The notes: a model not told the origin generated them from the sequence alone. Positions 15,844 to 24,297 are shown, numbered from the stretch's first letter. The stretch is DNA of 41,882 nucleotides from Deltaproteobacteria bacterium (GCA_027317185.1 DAHVFB010000016.1:1-41882), one strand, 5' to 3'. Program-made: numbers and translations.

Positions 15844-16692
15844 TCAGTTAGCCGAGGCGAACAACCGATGCTCTTTCATCCAGTCTTGAGTCAACTCGAT
15901 CGCCCCATCCGTGTACGGCAGAAACACAATCCCCTCGCCGGGGCCGAACTGTCGCACATCAACCAGACTTCGGAAGCGATCGGGAATTTCGTTGAGGTAA
16001 TGACGTTTATGGCGCTCCGGATAGAGATCGATTTCCATCTGCGCGCGCTTCATTCCGCGCATGTACTTCTCGACGTCCTCCGAATCCACGCCCGCCGGAA
16101 ACATGAAGGCGATCATGAAGGTCGAGTCGACCACCCGTCGGAACCCGAGTTGCTCCAGAATCTGGTACGACAGCCCCCATACGCTCACCGCCTCGATTTC
16201 GCCATCGAGGATGGCGTCAATGCGAGCCATCGGCAGGCCCATGAATTTAAGCTTCACTTCGGACGGCTTGAGAAACGCCTCGAGCGCCTGAATCGCGGTG
16301 AAATGGCTGCCCGAATGATAGCCCGCCGCAATCTCCGCATGCGCCAGATCCTCCGGCCCATGAATTCGTGAATTGGGACGCACCATGATCGCGCCCGGCG
16401 TTACGACGTAGGCATTGCGATATACATTGCCGAGATGCTGCGTGGCGGCCTCGTTCACCGCCCAATGACAGGCGCAACTGATGTCGGATCGCTCGGGACC
16501 CTTGTTGCCGTTGCCCTGTTTATAGCTTTCGAAAGCGCCCGATCGTACTTCCGGCGCGCCCTTTTCGCGACGCGCGATACCCAAATCGCCAGTCACGAAA
16601 ATATAGTTGAGGCCCTCGTCTCTAAAGTAACCCAGTTCGTCGGCCACCCACTCCTGCAATCGCCCATGCGATTGAATATGAAAAAGCGGCAT
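15844..16692 (-). CDS. NMT1/THI5-like periplasmic-binding-fold protein without signal peptide
   Basis: A 282-residue type-2 periplasmic binding protein fold. The core features are RLQEWVADELGYFRDEGLNY (the typical NMT1-like start: target, then G-Y-F-x-x-E-G-L), YVVTPGAIMVRPNSRIHGPEDLA (about 103-125), AGYHSGSHFTAIQALEAF and LDGEIEAVSVWGLSYQIL. Relatives bind pyrimidine precursors, aromatic acids or sulfonates, or act in decarboxylase-like roles. No signal peptide is visible and no ABC permease or ATPase lies nearby, which suggests a cytoplasmic ligand-binding or enzymatic role. The CACHW cluster near residue 73 is unusual. GGAGGT precedes the ATG by eight bases. The aldo/keto reductase and PaaG-like genes diverge from it. 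Confidence 0.65.
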   Translation of the reverse strand: MPLFHIQSHGRLQEWVADELGYFRDEGLNYIFVTGDLGIARREKGAPEVRSGAFESYKQGNGNKGPERSDISCACHWAVNEAATQHLGNVYRNAYVVTPGAIMVRPNSRIHGPEDLAHAEIAAGYHSGSHFTAIQALEAFLKPSEVKLKFMGLPMARIDAILDGEIEAVSVWGLSYQILEQLGFRRVVDSTFMIAFMFPAGVDSEDVEKYMRGMKRAQMEIDLYPERHKRHYLNEIPDRFRSLVDVRQFGPGEGIVFLPYTDGAIELTQDWMKEHRLFASAN

Positions 16693-16695
16693 GCT

Positions 16696-16709
16696 AGCGG
16701 ACCTCCGCT
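16696..16709 (-). promoter_or_regulatory. Shine-Dalgarno in a perfect inverted repeat
   Basis: agcgg (16696-16700) and ccgct (16705-16709) form a five-base stem. On the minus strand the loop and the adjoining stem bases read GGAGGT (16701-16706), the Shine-Dalgarno of the downstream NMT1/THI5-like gene, eight bases before its ATG. The site is in the 205-base divergent region with the PaaG-like gene. Confidence 0.45.
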
Positions 16710-16897
16710 GGTTCTAGCGATTACTGTAATCCCGTCATTCATTTTCGGACTAATATCCGCCAATCACAAGCACCTTTACGCCGATTCGAAGAACCCGCCA
16801 CCGTTTTCAGACCGCGCGGAATCTGCCGCGTTCGTTGCGGGGCGAGCAATTCGGTCGTATTTTTCAGGCTACGATCGAAAGCAAGGAGCCGACCGCG

Positions 16898-17692
16898 ATG
16901 GCGCAATATACCACCCTGTTGTTCGAGACCGGCGAGAATCTCGCCCGCATCACGCTTAATCGTCCTGCCGCCGCCAATGCGATGAACGCCGAGATGGTTC
17001 GCGAGCTGGCGGACTGTATCGCGCGCTGTGAAGACGATCATGCGGTCCGCGCGGTGATACTGACCGGCGCGGGCAAGGCCTTTTGCGCCGGCGGCGATCT
17101 CAAGGGTTTTGCCGCCCAGCCGCCGGACGAGCTTGCGGGTTTCATCGACGATATGACCGGGCATCTGCATCGCGCACTCTCGCAAATGGCGCGGATGCGC
17201 GCGCCGGTTGTTGCTGTTATCAATGGCGCCGCCGGCGGCGCCGGGATGAGTCTCGCCTGCGCCGCTGATTTTGTAATCGCCGCCGAATCCGCTCGCTTCA
17301 CCATGGCGTATACTCGGGCCGGACTGACGCCCGATGGCGCCGGCACCTATTTTTTACCGCGAATAGTAGGCTTTCGGCGCGCCGCCGAGCTGATCATCAC
17401 CAATCGCGTGCTGAGCGCGAAAGAGGCCCTGGAACTCGGAATCGCAACCCGGGTGGTGCCGGATGATCAGATCAGGCTCGAGTCTGAGGCTTTTGCCGCC
17501 GAGCTTGCGCGCGGCGCGACGCTGGCTTACGGCGCAGTCAAGCGGCTGTTGCTGGCCAGCGCCAACAATTCGCTCGAAGCGCAGATGGAACTCGAAAGCG
17601 CAGCGATCTCGCGGATGACTACCACCCGCGACGGACGCGAAGGGATCGCCGCCTTCGTCGCCAAACGGCCACCCGAGTTCAAAGCCAGCTAG
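16898..17692 (+). CDS. PaaG-like enoyl-CoA isomerase (crotonase fold)
   Basis: A 264-residue crotonase-superfamily protein. ITLNRPAAANAMNAEMV (18-34), GAGKAFCAGGDLKGF (57-71) and AAGGAGMSLA (111-120) give the CoA-binding and oxyanion-hole framework. Both Glu residues used by enoyl-CoA hydratases are absent (Ser118 and Tyr138 by alignment). Asp146 in GLTPDGAGT matches the catalytic Asp of PaaG-type ring-1,2-epoxyphenylacetyl-CoA isomerases and delta3-delta2-enoyl-CoA isomerases. It should therefore isomerise, not hydrate, double bonds. The start is ATG with AAGGAG nine bases upstream; an earlier ATG adds 21 unconserved residues. No phenylacetate operon is present. The aldo/keto reductase follows after 76 bases. 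Confidence 0.85.
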   Translation: MAQYTTLLFETGENLARITLNRPAAANAMNAEMVRELADCIARCEDDHAVRAVILTGAGKAFCAGGDLKGFAAQPPDELAGFIDDMTGHLHRALSQMARMRAPVVAVINGAAGGAGMSLACAADFVIAAESARFTMAYTRAGLTPDGAGTYFLPRIVGFRRAAELIITNRVLSAKEALELGIATRVVPDDQIRLESEAFAAELARGATLAYGAVKRLLLASANNSLEAQMELESAAISRMTTTRDGREGIAAFVAKRPPEFKAS

Positions 17693-17768
17693 AATTTGCG
17701 GCGTGCGGGCGTATGGTCATCTCCAAAGGCAGCATTCACCTCTCGACTCAAAAGGATAAAAAAGACAG

Positions 17769-18797
17769 ATGCAGTACACCAGGCTTGGCCGCACCGGATT
17801 GACTGTTTCGCGAATTTGTCTCGGATGCATGAGCTATGGCTCCAAAAAATGGCGCGAATGGGTGATCGAAGACCCAAGCGAGGTGCGCAAGCATTTCGCG
17901 CTGGCGATCGAAAATGGAATCAATTTTTTCGATACCGCCAATGTTTATTCCTCCGGCGCGAGCGAGGAATTGACCGGCCGGATGTTGAACGAGATAGCGG
18001 CGCGCGACGAAGTCGTGCTCGCGACCAAGGTTTACATGCAACTCGGCCCGCAACCCAATCGCGGCGGACTCAGCCGCAAACACCTCATCGATCAGTGCGA
18101 GGCCTCGCTGAAGCGGCTAGGGATGGATTACATCGACCTCTACCAGATTCATCGTTTCGACTCGGCCACTCCAATCGAAGAGACGCTTGAGGCGCTCGAC
18201 TCCCTCATCCGGGCCGGCAAAGTGCGCTATATCGGCGCCAGCAGCATGGCGGCCTGGCAGTTCGCCAAAATGCTATTTACCGCCGCGGATAATCAATGGC
18301 ATCGGTTCGTTTCGATGCAGGATCATTACAACCTGGTCTATCGCGAAGAGGAACGCGAAATGATTCCGCTGTGTATCGATCAGGGCGTGGCGGTGATTCC
18401 GTGGAGCCCGATCGCGCGAGGCCTGTTGGCGGGAAATCGCAAGCGCGGCGGCCAGACGGTCACCAAACGCGCCGAAGAAGATGAGATGGCGCGCAACCTG
18501 TATCGCACGGAAGCGGACTACGAGGTGGCGGAAATCTGCGAGCGAGTAGCGGCCAGGCGCGGCGTCACGCCGGCTCAGATCGCATGCGCATGGCTGTTGC
18601 AAGCGCCCGGCGTCACCGCGCCGATCGTCGGCACCACGCGTCTGGAACATATCCGCGAACTGATCGCCTCCACCGATATCAAGCTCGGCGCGGAGGATAT
18701 TGCGGAGCTTGAAAAACCGTACCAGCCGCATCCAATCCTCGGCCATCATCAGCCGACTCCGGCCGAAATGATGGGACGATCGGAGCGTCCGTCCTGA
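17769..18797 (+). CDS. Aldo/keto reductase
   Basis: A 342-residue (alpha/beta)8-barrel NADPH-dependent oxidoreductase. The catalytic tetrad is visible as Asp55 (FFDTANVY), Tyr60, Lys87 (ATKVYM) and His128 (YQIHRFD). The N-terminal MQYTRLGRTGLTVSRICLGCMSYG and the C-terminal GTTRLEHIRELIAS cofactor loop are typical of the AKR11/12/14 type, close to YajO- or IolS-like enzymes. It is probably cytoplasmic. The substrate is not predictable; family members reduce sugar aldehydes and ketones. It is convergent with the acyl-CoA dehydrogenase, with only 18 bases between the stops and no visible terminator hairpin. Confidence 0.93.
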   Translation: MQYTRLGRTGLTVSRICLGCMSYGSKKWREWVIEDPSEVRKHFALAIENGINFFDTANVYSSGASEELTGRMLNEIAARDEVVLATKVYMQLGPQPNRGGLSRKHLIDQCEASLKRLGMDYIDLYQIHRFDSATPIEETLEALDSLIRAGKVRYIGASSMAAWQFAKMLFTAADNQWHRFVSMQDHYNLVYREEEREMIPLCIDQGVAVIPWSPIARGLLAGNRKRGGQTVTKRAEEDEMARNLYRTEADYEVAEICERVAARRGVTPAQIACAWLLQAPGVTAPIVGTTRLEHIRELIASTDIKLGAEDIAELEKPYQPHPILGHHQPTPAEMMGRSERPS

Positions 18798-18815
18798 GCG
18801 ATTGTCAGCAGGAGC

Positions 18816-19976
18816 CTATGCGGGCGTGTAGCCGTCGTGCAGCAGCGACTTGGCGATGATCATCCGCAGAATCTCGCTGGTGCCTTCGCCAATTTCAGAA
18901 ATTTTCGCATCGCGCATGTAACGCTCGACCGGGAAGTCGGTCACGTAGCCATAGCCGCCGTGAATCTGCACGGCCTTGACCGTCGCCGCCATCGCGGTTT
19001 CGGACGCAAACAGCTTAGCCATCGCAGCTTCGCGGCCAAACGGCTTGCCCTGATCCCTGAGCTGCGCCGCGCGGCACGTCAGCACCCAGGAAGCATCGAT
19101 GCGCGTAGCCATGTCGGCCAGCATCCACTGGATCGCCTGGAAGTCCGCGATCGGTTTGCCGAATTGCTTGCGCTCACGAGCATAGGCGACCGAATCTTCC
19201 ATCGCGCCGCGAGCGATTCCGGCGGCAAATCCGGCAATCCCGATGCGCCCGCTTTCGAGAATGCTGACGGTCTGCGGACGAAAGCCCTGCCCTGCCTGCC
19301 CGATCAGGTTTTCGGCCGGCACCTTGAGGTTATCGAAAATCACTTCGGCGGTGTCCGACGCACGCATCCCGAGCTTCTCGATCTTGCGCCCATTGGTAAG
19401 ACCGGGCGTGTCGCGCTCCACTATAAACGCGGAAATTCCATCGTGGCCTTTGGCGGGATCGGTCCGCGCCATTACCACCAGCACTTCCGCCACGTTGCCG
19501 TTGGTGATGAACAGTTTGTTCCCGTTGATGACGTAATTGTCGCCCTCGCGGGTGGCGGCGGTGCGCAACGCGGCGGCATCGGATCCAGACCCCGGTTCGG
19601 TCAGGCACCAGGCCGCCAGTTTCTTAGCTTTGATCAGATCGGGCAGATATTTCGCCTTCTGCCGATCGGAGGCGAACTTCGCGATATGTCCGCTGCCGAG
19701 CGACATGTGCGCGGCGCACGCCAGTCCGACCGAGGCGTCATAACGCGAGAGACCTTCGACCACCAGCACCTGCGAGAGCGTATCGGCGCCGCCGCCGCCG
19801 TATTGTTCGGGAAAAGCGACGCCCAGAAATCCGAGTGCGCCTAATTTTTCCACCACCTCGCGCGGAAAATATTCGTCCTTGTCCCAGGCGGTCGAATGCG
19901 GCTTGAGCTCGTGTTCGGCGAAGGCGGCCACGGTCTCGCGAATCTGGCGTTGCTCGTCGGTCAGATCGAAGTTCAT
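18816..19976 (-). CDS. Acyl-CoA dehydrogenase (downstream copy)
   Basis: A 386-residue FAD-dependent enzyme that introduces the alpha-beta double bond into acyl-CoA. It has MNFDLTDEQRQIRETV at the start, CLTEPGSGSDAAALRT (FAD/substrate loop), FITNGNVAEVLVVMARTDP, and QIHGGYGYVTDFPVERYMRDAK. Glu364 in GEGTSEILR is the catalytic base at the position used by short- and medium-chain, isobutyryl- and 2-methylbutyryl-CoA dehydrogenases; isovaleryl-CoA dehydrogenase places it elsewhere. The start was set at the ATG of MNFDL; a longer frame adds 52 residues of non-homologous sequence. It begins seven bases after the mutase small-subunit stop, so its substrate is probably linked to the mutase reaction. 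Confidence 0.93.
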   Translation of the reverse strand: MNFDLTDEQRQIRETVAAFAEHELKPHSTAWDKDEYFPREVVEKLGALGFLGVAFPEQYGGGGADTLSQVLVVEGLSRYDASVGLACAAHMSLGSGHIAKFASDRQKAKYLPDLIKAKKLAAWCLTEPGSGSDAAALRTAATREGDNYVINGNKLFITNGNVAEVLVVMARTDPAKGHDGISAFIVERDTPGLTNGRKIEKLGMRASDTAEVIFDNLKVPAENLIGQAGQGFRPQTVSILESGRIGIAGFAAGIARGAMEDSVAYARERKQFGKPIADFQAIQWMLADMATRIDASWVLTCRAAQLRDQGKPFGREAAMAKLFASETAMAATVKAVQIHGGYGYVTDFPVERYMRDAKISEIGEGTSEILRMIIAKSLLHDGYTPA

Positions 19977-19983
19977 CGCTGTA

Positions 19984-20388
19984 TCACTGTCGCGGATGGA
20001 CGTTTTCGTGCACCCACTTGATGATCTCCTCGGTGGTGGCTCCCGGCGTGAAAATTTGTTTGACGCCCATCGTGCCGAGTTCGCGCGCGTCGTCGCCCGG
20101 AATGATGCCGCCGCCGAACACCGCGACGTCATCCGCGCCGCGCTCCTTCAGCAGCCGTATCACTTCGGGAAAAAGCGTCATATGCGCGCCGGACAGCACG
20201 CTCAGGCCCACCGCATCGACATCTTCCTGCACCGCGGCCTCGGCGATCATTTCCGGCGTCTGGTGCAGCCCGGTGTAGATAACCTCGAAGCCACCGTCGC
20301 GCAGCGCCCGCGCGATAATCTTCGCGCCGCGGTCATGGCCATCCAGCCCCGGCTTCGCCACCAATATTCTTAACCGTCGTTCGTCCAT
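19984..20388 (-). CDS. icmB: Acyl-CoA mutase small subunit, cobalamin-binding
   Basis: A 134-residue stand-alone B12-binding domain, the partner of the adjacent large subunit. The base-off/His-on motif is Asp16-x-His18-x-x-Gly21 in [12 protein letters not shown], so His18 is the lower cobalt ligand. [17 protein letters not shown] and [11 protein letters not shown] complete the Rossmann-like fold, and [13 protein letters not shown] is the C-terminal phrase shared with methylmalonyl- and isobutyryl-CoA mutase small domains. The length matches IcmB-type subunits. The ATG of MDERRLRI is eight bases after the large-subunit stop; an earlier frame adds 34 residues that overlap the large gene. The Icm assignment rests on residues of the large subunit. 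Confidence 0.85.
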   Translation of the reverse strand: MDERRLRILVAKPGLDGHDRGAKIIARALRDGGFEVIYTGLHQTPEMIAEAAVQEDVDAVGLSVLSGAHMTLFPEVIRLLKERGADDVAVFGGGIIPGDDARELGTMGVKQIFTPGATTEEIIKWVHENVHPRQ

Positions 20389-20396
20389 CGAATTTT

Positions 20397-22031
20397 TTAT
20401 AGCCACCCCGGATCGGTATAGACCCCAAACTCGCTGCGGAACACGTCGCTGATTTCTCCGATCGTGGCTTCGCCGCGCACTGCCGCGCAAATCGGCTCCA
20501 TCAGGTTTTCGCCCGAACGGCAGGCCTCGGCCACCCGCCGAAGTGCATCCCCGACCGCGCCGGCGTTGCGGCTGCGTTTCATCTCACGCACCCGCGCCAC
20601 CTGATGCTTTTCCATCGCCGGGTCGATCCGCAGGGTCTCGACCGGCGCATCGCCTTCGTTGTGGTACTTGTTAACGCCGACCACGATTTTGACGCCCTGC
20701 TCCAACTGCCGTTGATAGTTGAAGGCCGCCTCGGCGATTTCGCGTTGCGGATAGCCGCGCTCGATCGCCTTGAGCATCCCGCCGGCCTCATCGATTCGAT
20801 CGATATAGTGTTGCGCTTCGCGCTCCATGCGATCGGTCAGCGCTTCGATCGCATAGCTGCCGCCCAGCGGATCGATGGTGTTCGCGACTCCGGTTTCGTC
20901 GGCGATTATCTGCTGCGTGCGCAGCGCCACCATTACCGCTTCCTCGGTCGGCAGCGCATAGGTTTCGTCCATCGAATTGGTATGCAGCGATTGGGTGCCG
21001 CCGAGCACGCCGGCCAGCGCCTGAATCGCCACCCGCACAATGTTGTTCATCGGCTGCTGCGCAGTCAGCGAGACGCCGGCGGTCTGCGCATGGGTGCGCA
21101 GCATCAGCGAGCGCGGATCCTTCGCCCCGAAGCGCTCTTTCATCAGATGCGCCCACATCCGGCGCGCCGCGCGCAGCTTCGCGATCTCTTCTAGAAAATC
21201 GTTGTGCAAGTCCCAGAAGAACGACAGCCGGGGGGCGAAATCATCGACCGCCAGTCCGCGCCGGATCGCCTCCTCGACGTAGCAGATGCCATCGGCGAGC
21301 GTGAACGCCAGCTCCTGCACGGCAGTCGAGCCGGCCTCGCGGATGTGGTAGCCGGAGATCGATACCGGATGCCATCGCGGCACGCGCTTGGCGCAGAATT
21401 CGATCATGTCGATAACGATTCGCAGCGACGGCGCGGGCGGCGAAATCCATTCGCGCTGTGCGATGAATTCCTTCAGCATGTCGTTTTGAATGGTGCCCGA
21501 CAGCCGCTCCCACGGCACCCCTTGATGCTCGGCGACCACCAGATACATCGCGAGCACGATCGAGGCGGTGCAGTTGATCGTCATCGAGGTGGTCACTTCC
21601 GCCAGCGGGATACGATCGAACAGCGCCAGCATGTCGTGAATCGAGGAGACCGAAACGCCTTCGCGTCCCACCTCACCCTGGGCGCGCTCGTGATCGGCGT
21701 CGTAGCCCATCAGAGCTGGCATATCGAAGGCGGTCGATAGTCCGGTCTGGCCCTGCGACAGCAAAAAATGAAAGCGCGCGTTGGTATCGGCCGCCAGCCC
21801 GAAACCCGCGAATTGCCGCATGGTCCACAGCTTGCCGCGGTACATCGATCCGTAGACGCCGCGCGTGTACGGATACTGTCCGGGATAGCCGATTTTTTCG
21901 TCGTAATCGCCGGCGCGGTCTTCCGGGCCATACAGCGGTTCGAGTTCGAGATCTGACAGCGTGGTGAAGCGCGCGGGACGCTCCGCCGCGCCGCGATAGG
22001 TATGCTCGAGCCATTCGCGCTTGCTGGTCAC
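20397..22031 (-). CDS. icmA: B12-dependent acyl-CoA mutase large subunit, isobutyryl-CoA mutase type
   Basis: A 544-residue TIM-barrel catalytic subunit. [18 protein letters not shown] (53-70), [21 protein letters not shown] (179-189), [11 protein letters not shown] with His229, and [16 protein letters not shown] fit the family. It lacks the B12 domain, which is the next gene. By ungapped alignment to P. shermanii MutB, Tyr89 corresponds to Phe74 and Arg207 to Gln192; Phe/Gln is the isobutyryl-CoA mutase pattern, while methylmalonyl-CoA mutase needs Tyr/Arg. So butyryl/isobutyryl-CoA isomerisation is inferred. The start chosen is GTG with GAGGT upstream, ten bases after the preceding stop; a TTG at 22068-22070 would add 13 residues and overlap the upstream gene by 29 bases. 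No MeaB-type GTPase chaperone is seen. Confidence 0.85.
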   Translation of the reverse strand: MTSKREWLEHTYRGAAERPARFTTLSDLELEPLYGPEDRAGDYDEKIGYPGQYPYTRGVYGSMYRGKLWTMRQFAGFGLAADTNARFHFLLSQGQTGLSTAFDMPALMGYDADHERAQGEVGREGVSVSSIHDMLALFDRIPLAEVTTSMTINCTASIVLAMYLVVAEHQGVPWERLSGTIQNDMLKEFIAQREWISPPAPSLRIVIDMIEFCAKRVPRWHPVSISGYHIREAGSTAVQELAFTLADGICYVEEAIRRGLAVDDFAPRLSFFWDLHNDFLEEIAKLRAARRMWAHLMKERFGAKDPRSLMLRTHAQTAGVSLTAQQPMNNIVRVAIQALAGVLGGTQSLHTNSMDETYALPTEEAVMVALRTQQIIADETGVANTIDPLGGSYAIEALTDRMEREAQHYIDRIDEAGGMLKAIERGYPQREIAEAAFNYQRQLEQGVKIVVGVNKYHNEGDAPVETLRIDPAMEKHQVARVREMKRSRNAGAVGDALRRVAEACRSGENLMEPICAAVRGEATIGEISDVFRSEFGVYTDPGWL

Positions 22032-22041
22032 CCTCGATACC

Positions 22042-23187
22042 TCAGCGGTTTCCGACCAGGTAGTTTGCAATCACGATGCGCTGCACCTCGGAAGTGCCCT
22101 CGTATATTTCGGTGATTTTGGCGTCGCGGAAATAACGCTCGACCTTGAATTCCTTGGTGTACCCGTAGCCGCCGTGAACCTGAATCGCCTGCGTGGCGGC
22201 GCGCATCGCGGACTCGGCCGCGAACAGCTTCGCCATCGCCGACTCGCGCGTACACGGCATCCCGGCGTCCTTGAGCGCGGCCGCCCGCAGCGTCAGCAGA
22301 CGCGCCGCATCGATATCGACCGCCATATCGGCCAGCTTGAATTGAATCGCCTGATGGCGCGCGATCGGACCGCCAAAGGCCGTCCGTTCGCCGGCGTACT
22401 TGAGCGAATCCTCCAACGCCGCACGACCGATGCCGACGCCTTGCGCCGCAATGCCGATACGCCCGCCGTCGAGCGTCTTCATCGCCACCTTGAAGCCGTC
22501 ACCCTCTTCGCATAGCAGGTTCGCGCGCGGCACCCGTAAATCGCTCAGCGAGATTTGCGCGCTGTGAGCGCCATGAATGCCCATCTTGTCTTCGGTCCGC
22601 GTCACCTGCCATCCGGGCGACGAGGTATCGACGATGAACGCGCTCAGCCCGCGATGGCCTTTGCTCGGATCGGTCACCGCGAAGGTGATCGCCACCGAGG
22701 CCTGCGGGCCATTGGTGATAAAATTCTTTGTCCCGTTTAGCACATAGGAATCGCCATCGCGCACGGCGCGGGTTTTCTGCGCGGCGGCGTCGGAACCGGC
22801 CTGCGGCTCGGTCAGGCAAAAGCATCCGATCGATTTGCCCGACGCCATCTTCGCGACGAAGCGATCCCGTTGCGTATCGGTGCCCAATCCGAGAATCGGC
22901 CAGGTTGCCAGCGACGAATGCGCCGACACGATAGTGCCGGTCGCCGCGCAGGCGACCGACAGCTCTTCTACCACCAGCGCATAGCTGACGTTATCGAAGC
23001 CTGCCCCGCCCCATCGTTCGGGCACAAATACGCCCATCATGCCGAGTTCGCCCAATTCCGCGACGATCTCCGCGGGATAGCGATGGGTGCGATCGGTCTC
23101 GATCGCCACCGCCGCCAGCCGATCGCGCGCAAAGCGCCGGGCCGTGTCACGCGCCTGACGTTGCGCCTGGTTCAGTTCCAAATCCAT
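22042..23187 (-). CDS. Acyl-CoA dehydrogenase (upstream copy)
   Basis: A 381-residue FAD-dependent acyl-CoA dehydrogenase with the short-chain-type layout: [20 protein letters not shown] start, [59 protein letters not shown], and [22 protein letters not shown]. Glu363 in [10 protein letters not shown] is the catalytic base of the butyryl-CoA and isobutyryl-CoA type. The start was set at the ATG of MDLEL; 71 further upstream residues are open but not conserved and would overlap the crotonase gene. It lies directly before the mutase large subunit. The two dehydrogenases in the cluster differ enough in sequence to have distinct substrates, plausibly linear versus branched C4 acyl-CoA (inference). 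Confidence 0.93.
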   Translation of the reverse strand: MDLELNQAQRQARDTARRFARDRLAAVAIETDRTHRYPAEIVAELGELGMMGVFVPERWGGAGFDNVSYALVVEELSVACAATGTIVSAHSSLATWPILGLGTDTQRDRFVAKMASGKSIGCFCLTEPQAGSDAAAQKTRAVRDGDSYVLNGTKNFITNGPQASVAITFAVTDPSKGHRGLSAFIVDTSSPGWQVTRTEDKMGIHGAHSAQISLSDLRVPRANLLCEEGDGFKVAMKTLDGGRIGIAAQGVGIGRAALEDSLKYAGERTAFGGPIARHQAIQFKLADMAVDIDAARLLTLRAAALKDAGMPCTRESAMAKLFAAESAMRAATQAIQVHGGYGYTKEFKVERYFRDAKITEIYEGTSEVQRIVIANYLVGNR

Positions 23188-23299
23188 CGTAATTCTGTCT
23201 TCTTTACGCAGTTGCCGCCCGCTTGCATTGAGTCGCGGCATTGCGCTCTCTACTTCAGGTTTTAGCTTAGCGTTTGCCCCAGCGCCATAGAATCTATCG

Positions 23300-24079
23300 T
23301 TAGCGATGCTGCCATACCGGCGTTCGCTTCTCGACAAACGCTTTCGTCCCCTCCACGCGATCGGAACTGGCGAACATAACGCCAAAGGCCTCCTGCTCAA
23401 AGCGCAGACCGGCCTCCTCGGTCATGATCGACGCCGCGGCGATAGCGGCTTTTGCCTGCCGAATCGCAATTGCGGATTTCTGAACAATTTTTTCGGCCCG
23501 GCTGCGCGCCACGCTGATCAGCTCGGCGGGAGCCACCACCTGGCTGACGAGTCCCCATTGGAAGGCGGTTTTCGCGTCGAACATATCGCCGGTCAGGATC
23601 ACCTCGCGCGCGCGATTCTGACCGATCCGATGCGGCAGCCGTTGGGTACCGCCAAAGCCCGAAATCAGGCCGAGGTTTACCTCCGGCTGGCCAAAGCGCG
23701 CCCGATCGCTGGCGACGATCAGATCGCAGGCCAGCGCCAGTTCAAGCCCTCCGCCCAAGGCAAATCCATTAACGGCGGCGATTACCGGAAGCGGAAGCTG
23801 TTCGATCGAATTCATCACCTCATGACCAGCACTGATAAATTCGCGTATTTCGATCGCCGTCATGGCGGCCATCGCGGCAACGTCAGCACCGGCGACAAAA
23901 GCGCGATCGCCCGCGCCAGTGACGATTAGCACACGGATCGACGGCTCGCGCCGTACTTCGTGCAGTACCTCGAGAAATTCGCCCAGCACTTCGCGATTGA
24001 GCGCATTCAAGGCCTGCGGTCGATTTATCGTCAAAATTGATATGGGCGCCGGCTCGAAGATCAAATGCTTAAAATTCAA
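23300..24079 (-). CDS. Enoyl-CoA hydratase (crotonase)
   Basis: A 259-residue crotonase. Both catalytic glutamates are present: Glu113 in ALGGGLELALACD and Glu133 in FGQPEVNLG. AFVAGADVAAM (60-70) gives the oxyanion-hole loop and AFVEKRTPVW the C-terminal helix. It hydrates trans-2-enoyl-CoA, so can follow either acyl-CoA dehydrogenase. The start codon is TTG (24077-24079), supported by a strong GGAGGA seven bases upstream; there is no better ATG. It is the first gene of the minus-strand acyl-CoA cluster and is divergent from the GH5 gene. A 112-base gap separates it from the next gene. Confidence 0.93.
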   Translation of the reverse strand: MNFKHLIFEPAPISILTINRPQALNALNREVLGEFLEVLHEVRREPSIRVLIVTGAGDRAFVAGADVAAMAAMTAIEIREFISAGHEVMNSIEQLPLPVIAAVNGFALGGGLELALACDLIVASDRARFGQPEVNLGLISGFGGTQRLPHRIGQNRAREVILTGDMFDAKTAFQWGLVSQVVAPAELISVARSRAEKIVQKSAIAIRQAKAAIAAASIMTEEAGLRFEQEAFGVMFASSDRVEGTKAFVEKRTPVWQHR

Positions 24080-24086
24080 CCGCTTA

Positions 24087-24092
24087 TCCTCC
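24087..24092 (-). promoter_or_regulatory. Shine-Dalgarno supporting a TTG start
   Basis: The minus strand reads GGAGGA here, seven bases before the TTG of the crotonase gene. Its strength and spacing decide the start in favour of TTG. Confidence 0.75.
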
Positions 24093-24104
24093 GAATATTT
24101 TTTC

Positions 24105-24128
24105 CGAATTGATTCACGAATTGATTCA
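24105..24128. repeat. Tandem 12-bp repeat in divergent promoter region
   Basis: Two exact, adjacent copies of cgaattgattca (24105-24116 and 24117-24128) lie in the 218-base region between the crotonase gene and the divergent GH5 gene, 26 bases before the crotonase start. The phasing is about one helical turn (12 bp). The region is AT-rich against its surroundings, as expected of a regulator-binding or promoter site. No regulator gene is adjacent. Confidence 0.6.
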
Positions 24129-24297
24129 AATGAGGGTCGGCCGCCAAACCCGCGGCTGTCAAGTGGCGCGGCACTTCCGCATCGGGAACTTCAAGTTGAG
24201 CGCAAAGCGCATCCCGAGAACTGGGCAGCAGAAACCGCGCCCATTTCGGTTCATCGCGACTCGCCGCTGATCGTGGTTCCTGTTACTCACAGGGACG

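Noticed and set aside
18837-19844. Plus-strand open frame (335 codons) opposite the acyl-CoA dehydrogenase
   Set aside because: The minus strand encodes a full acyl-CoA dehydrogenase with all motifs; the antisense frame is a codon-bias shadow.
20397-22031. Calling this gene methylmalonyl-CoA mutase
   Set aside because: The two substrate-selecting residues (Phe74, Gln192) are not those of that enzyme; the isobutyryl-CoA mutase pattern fits better.
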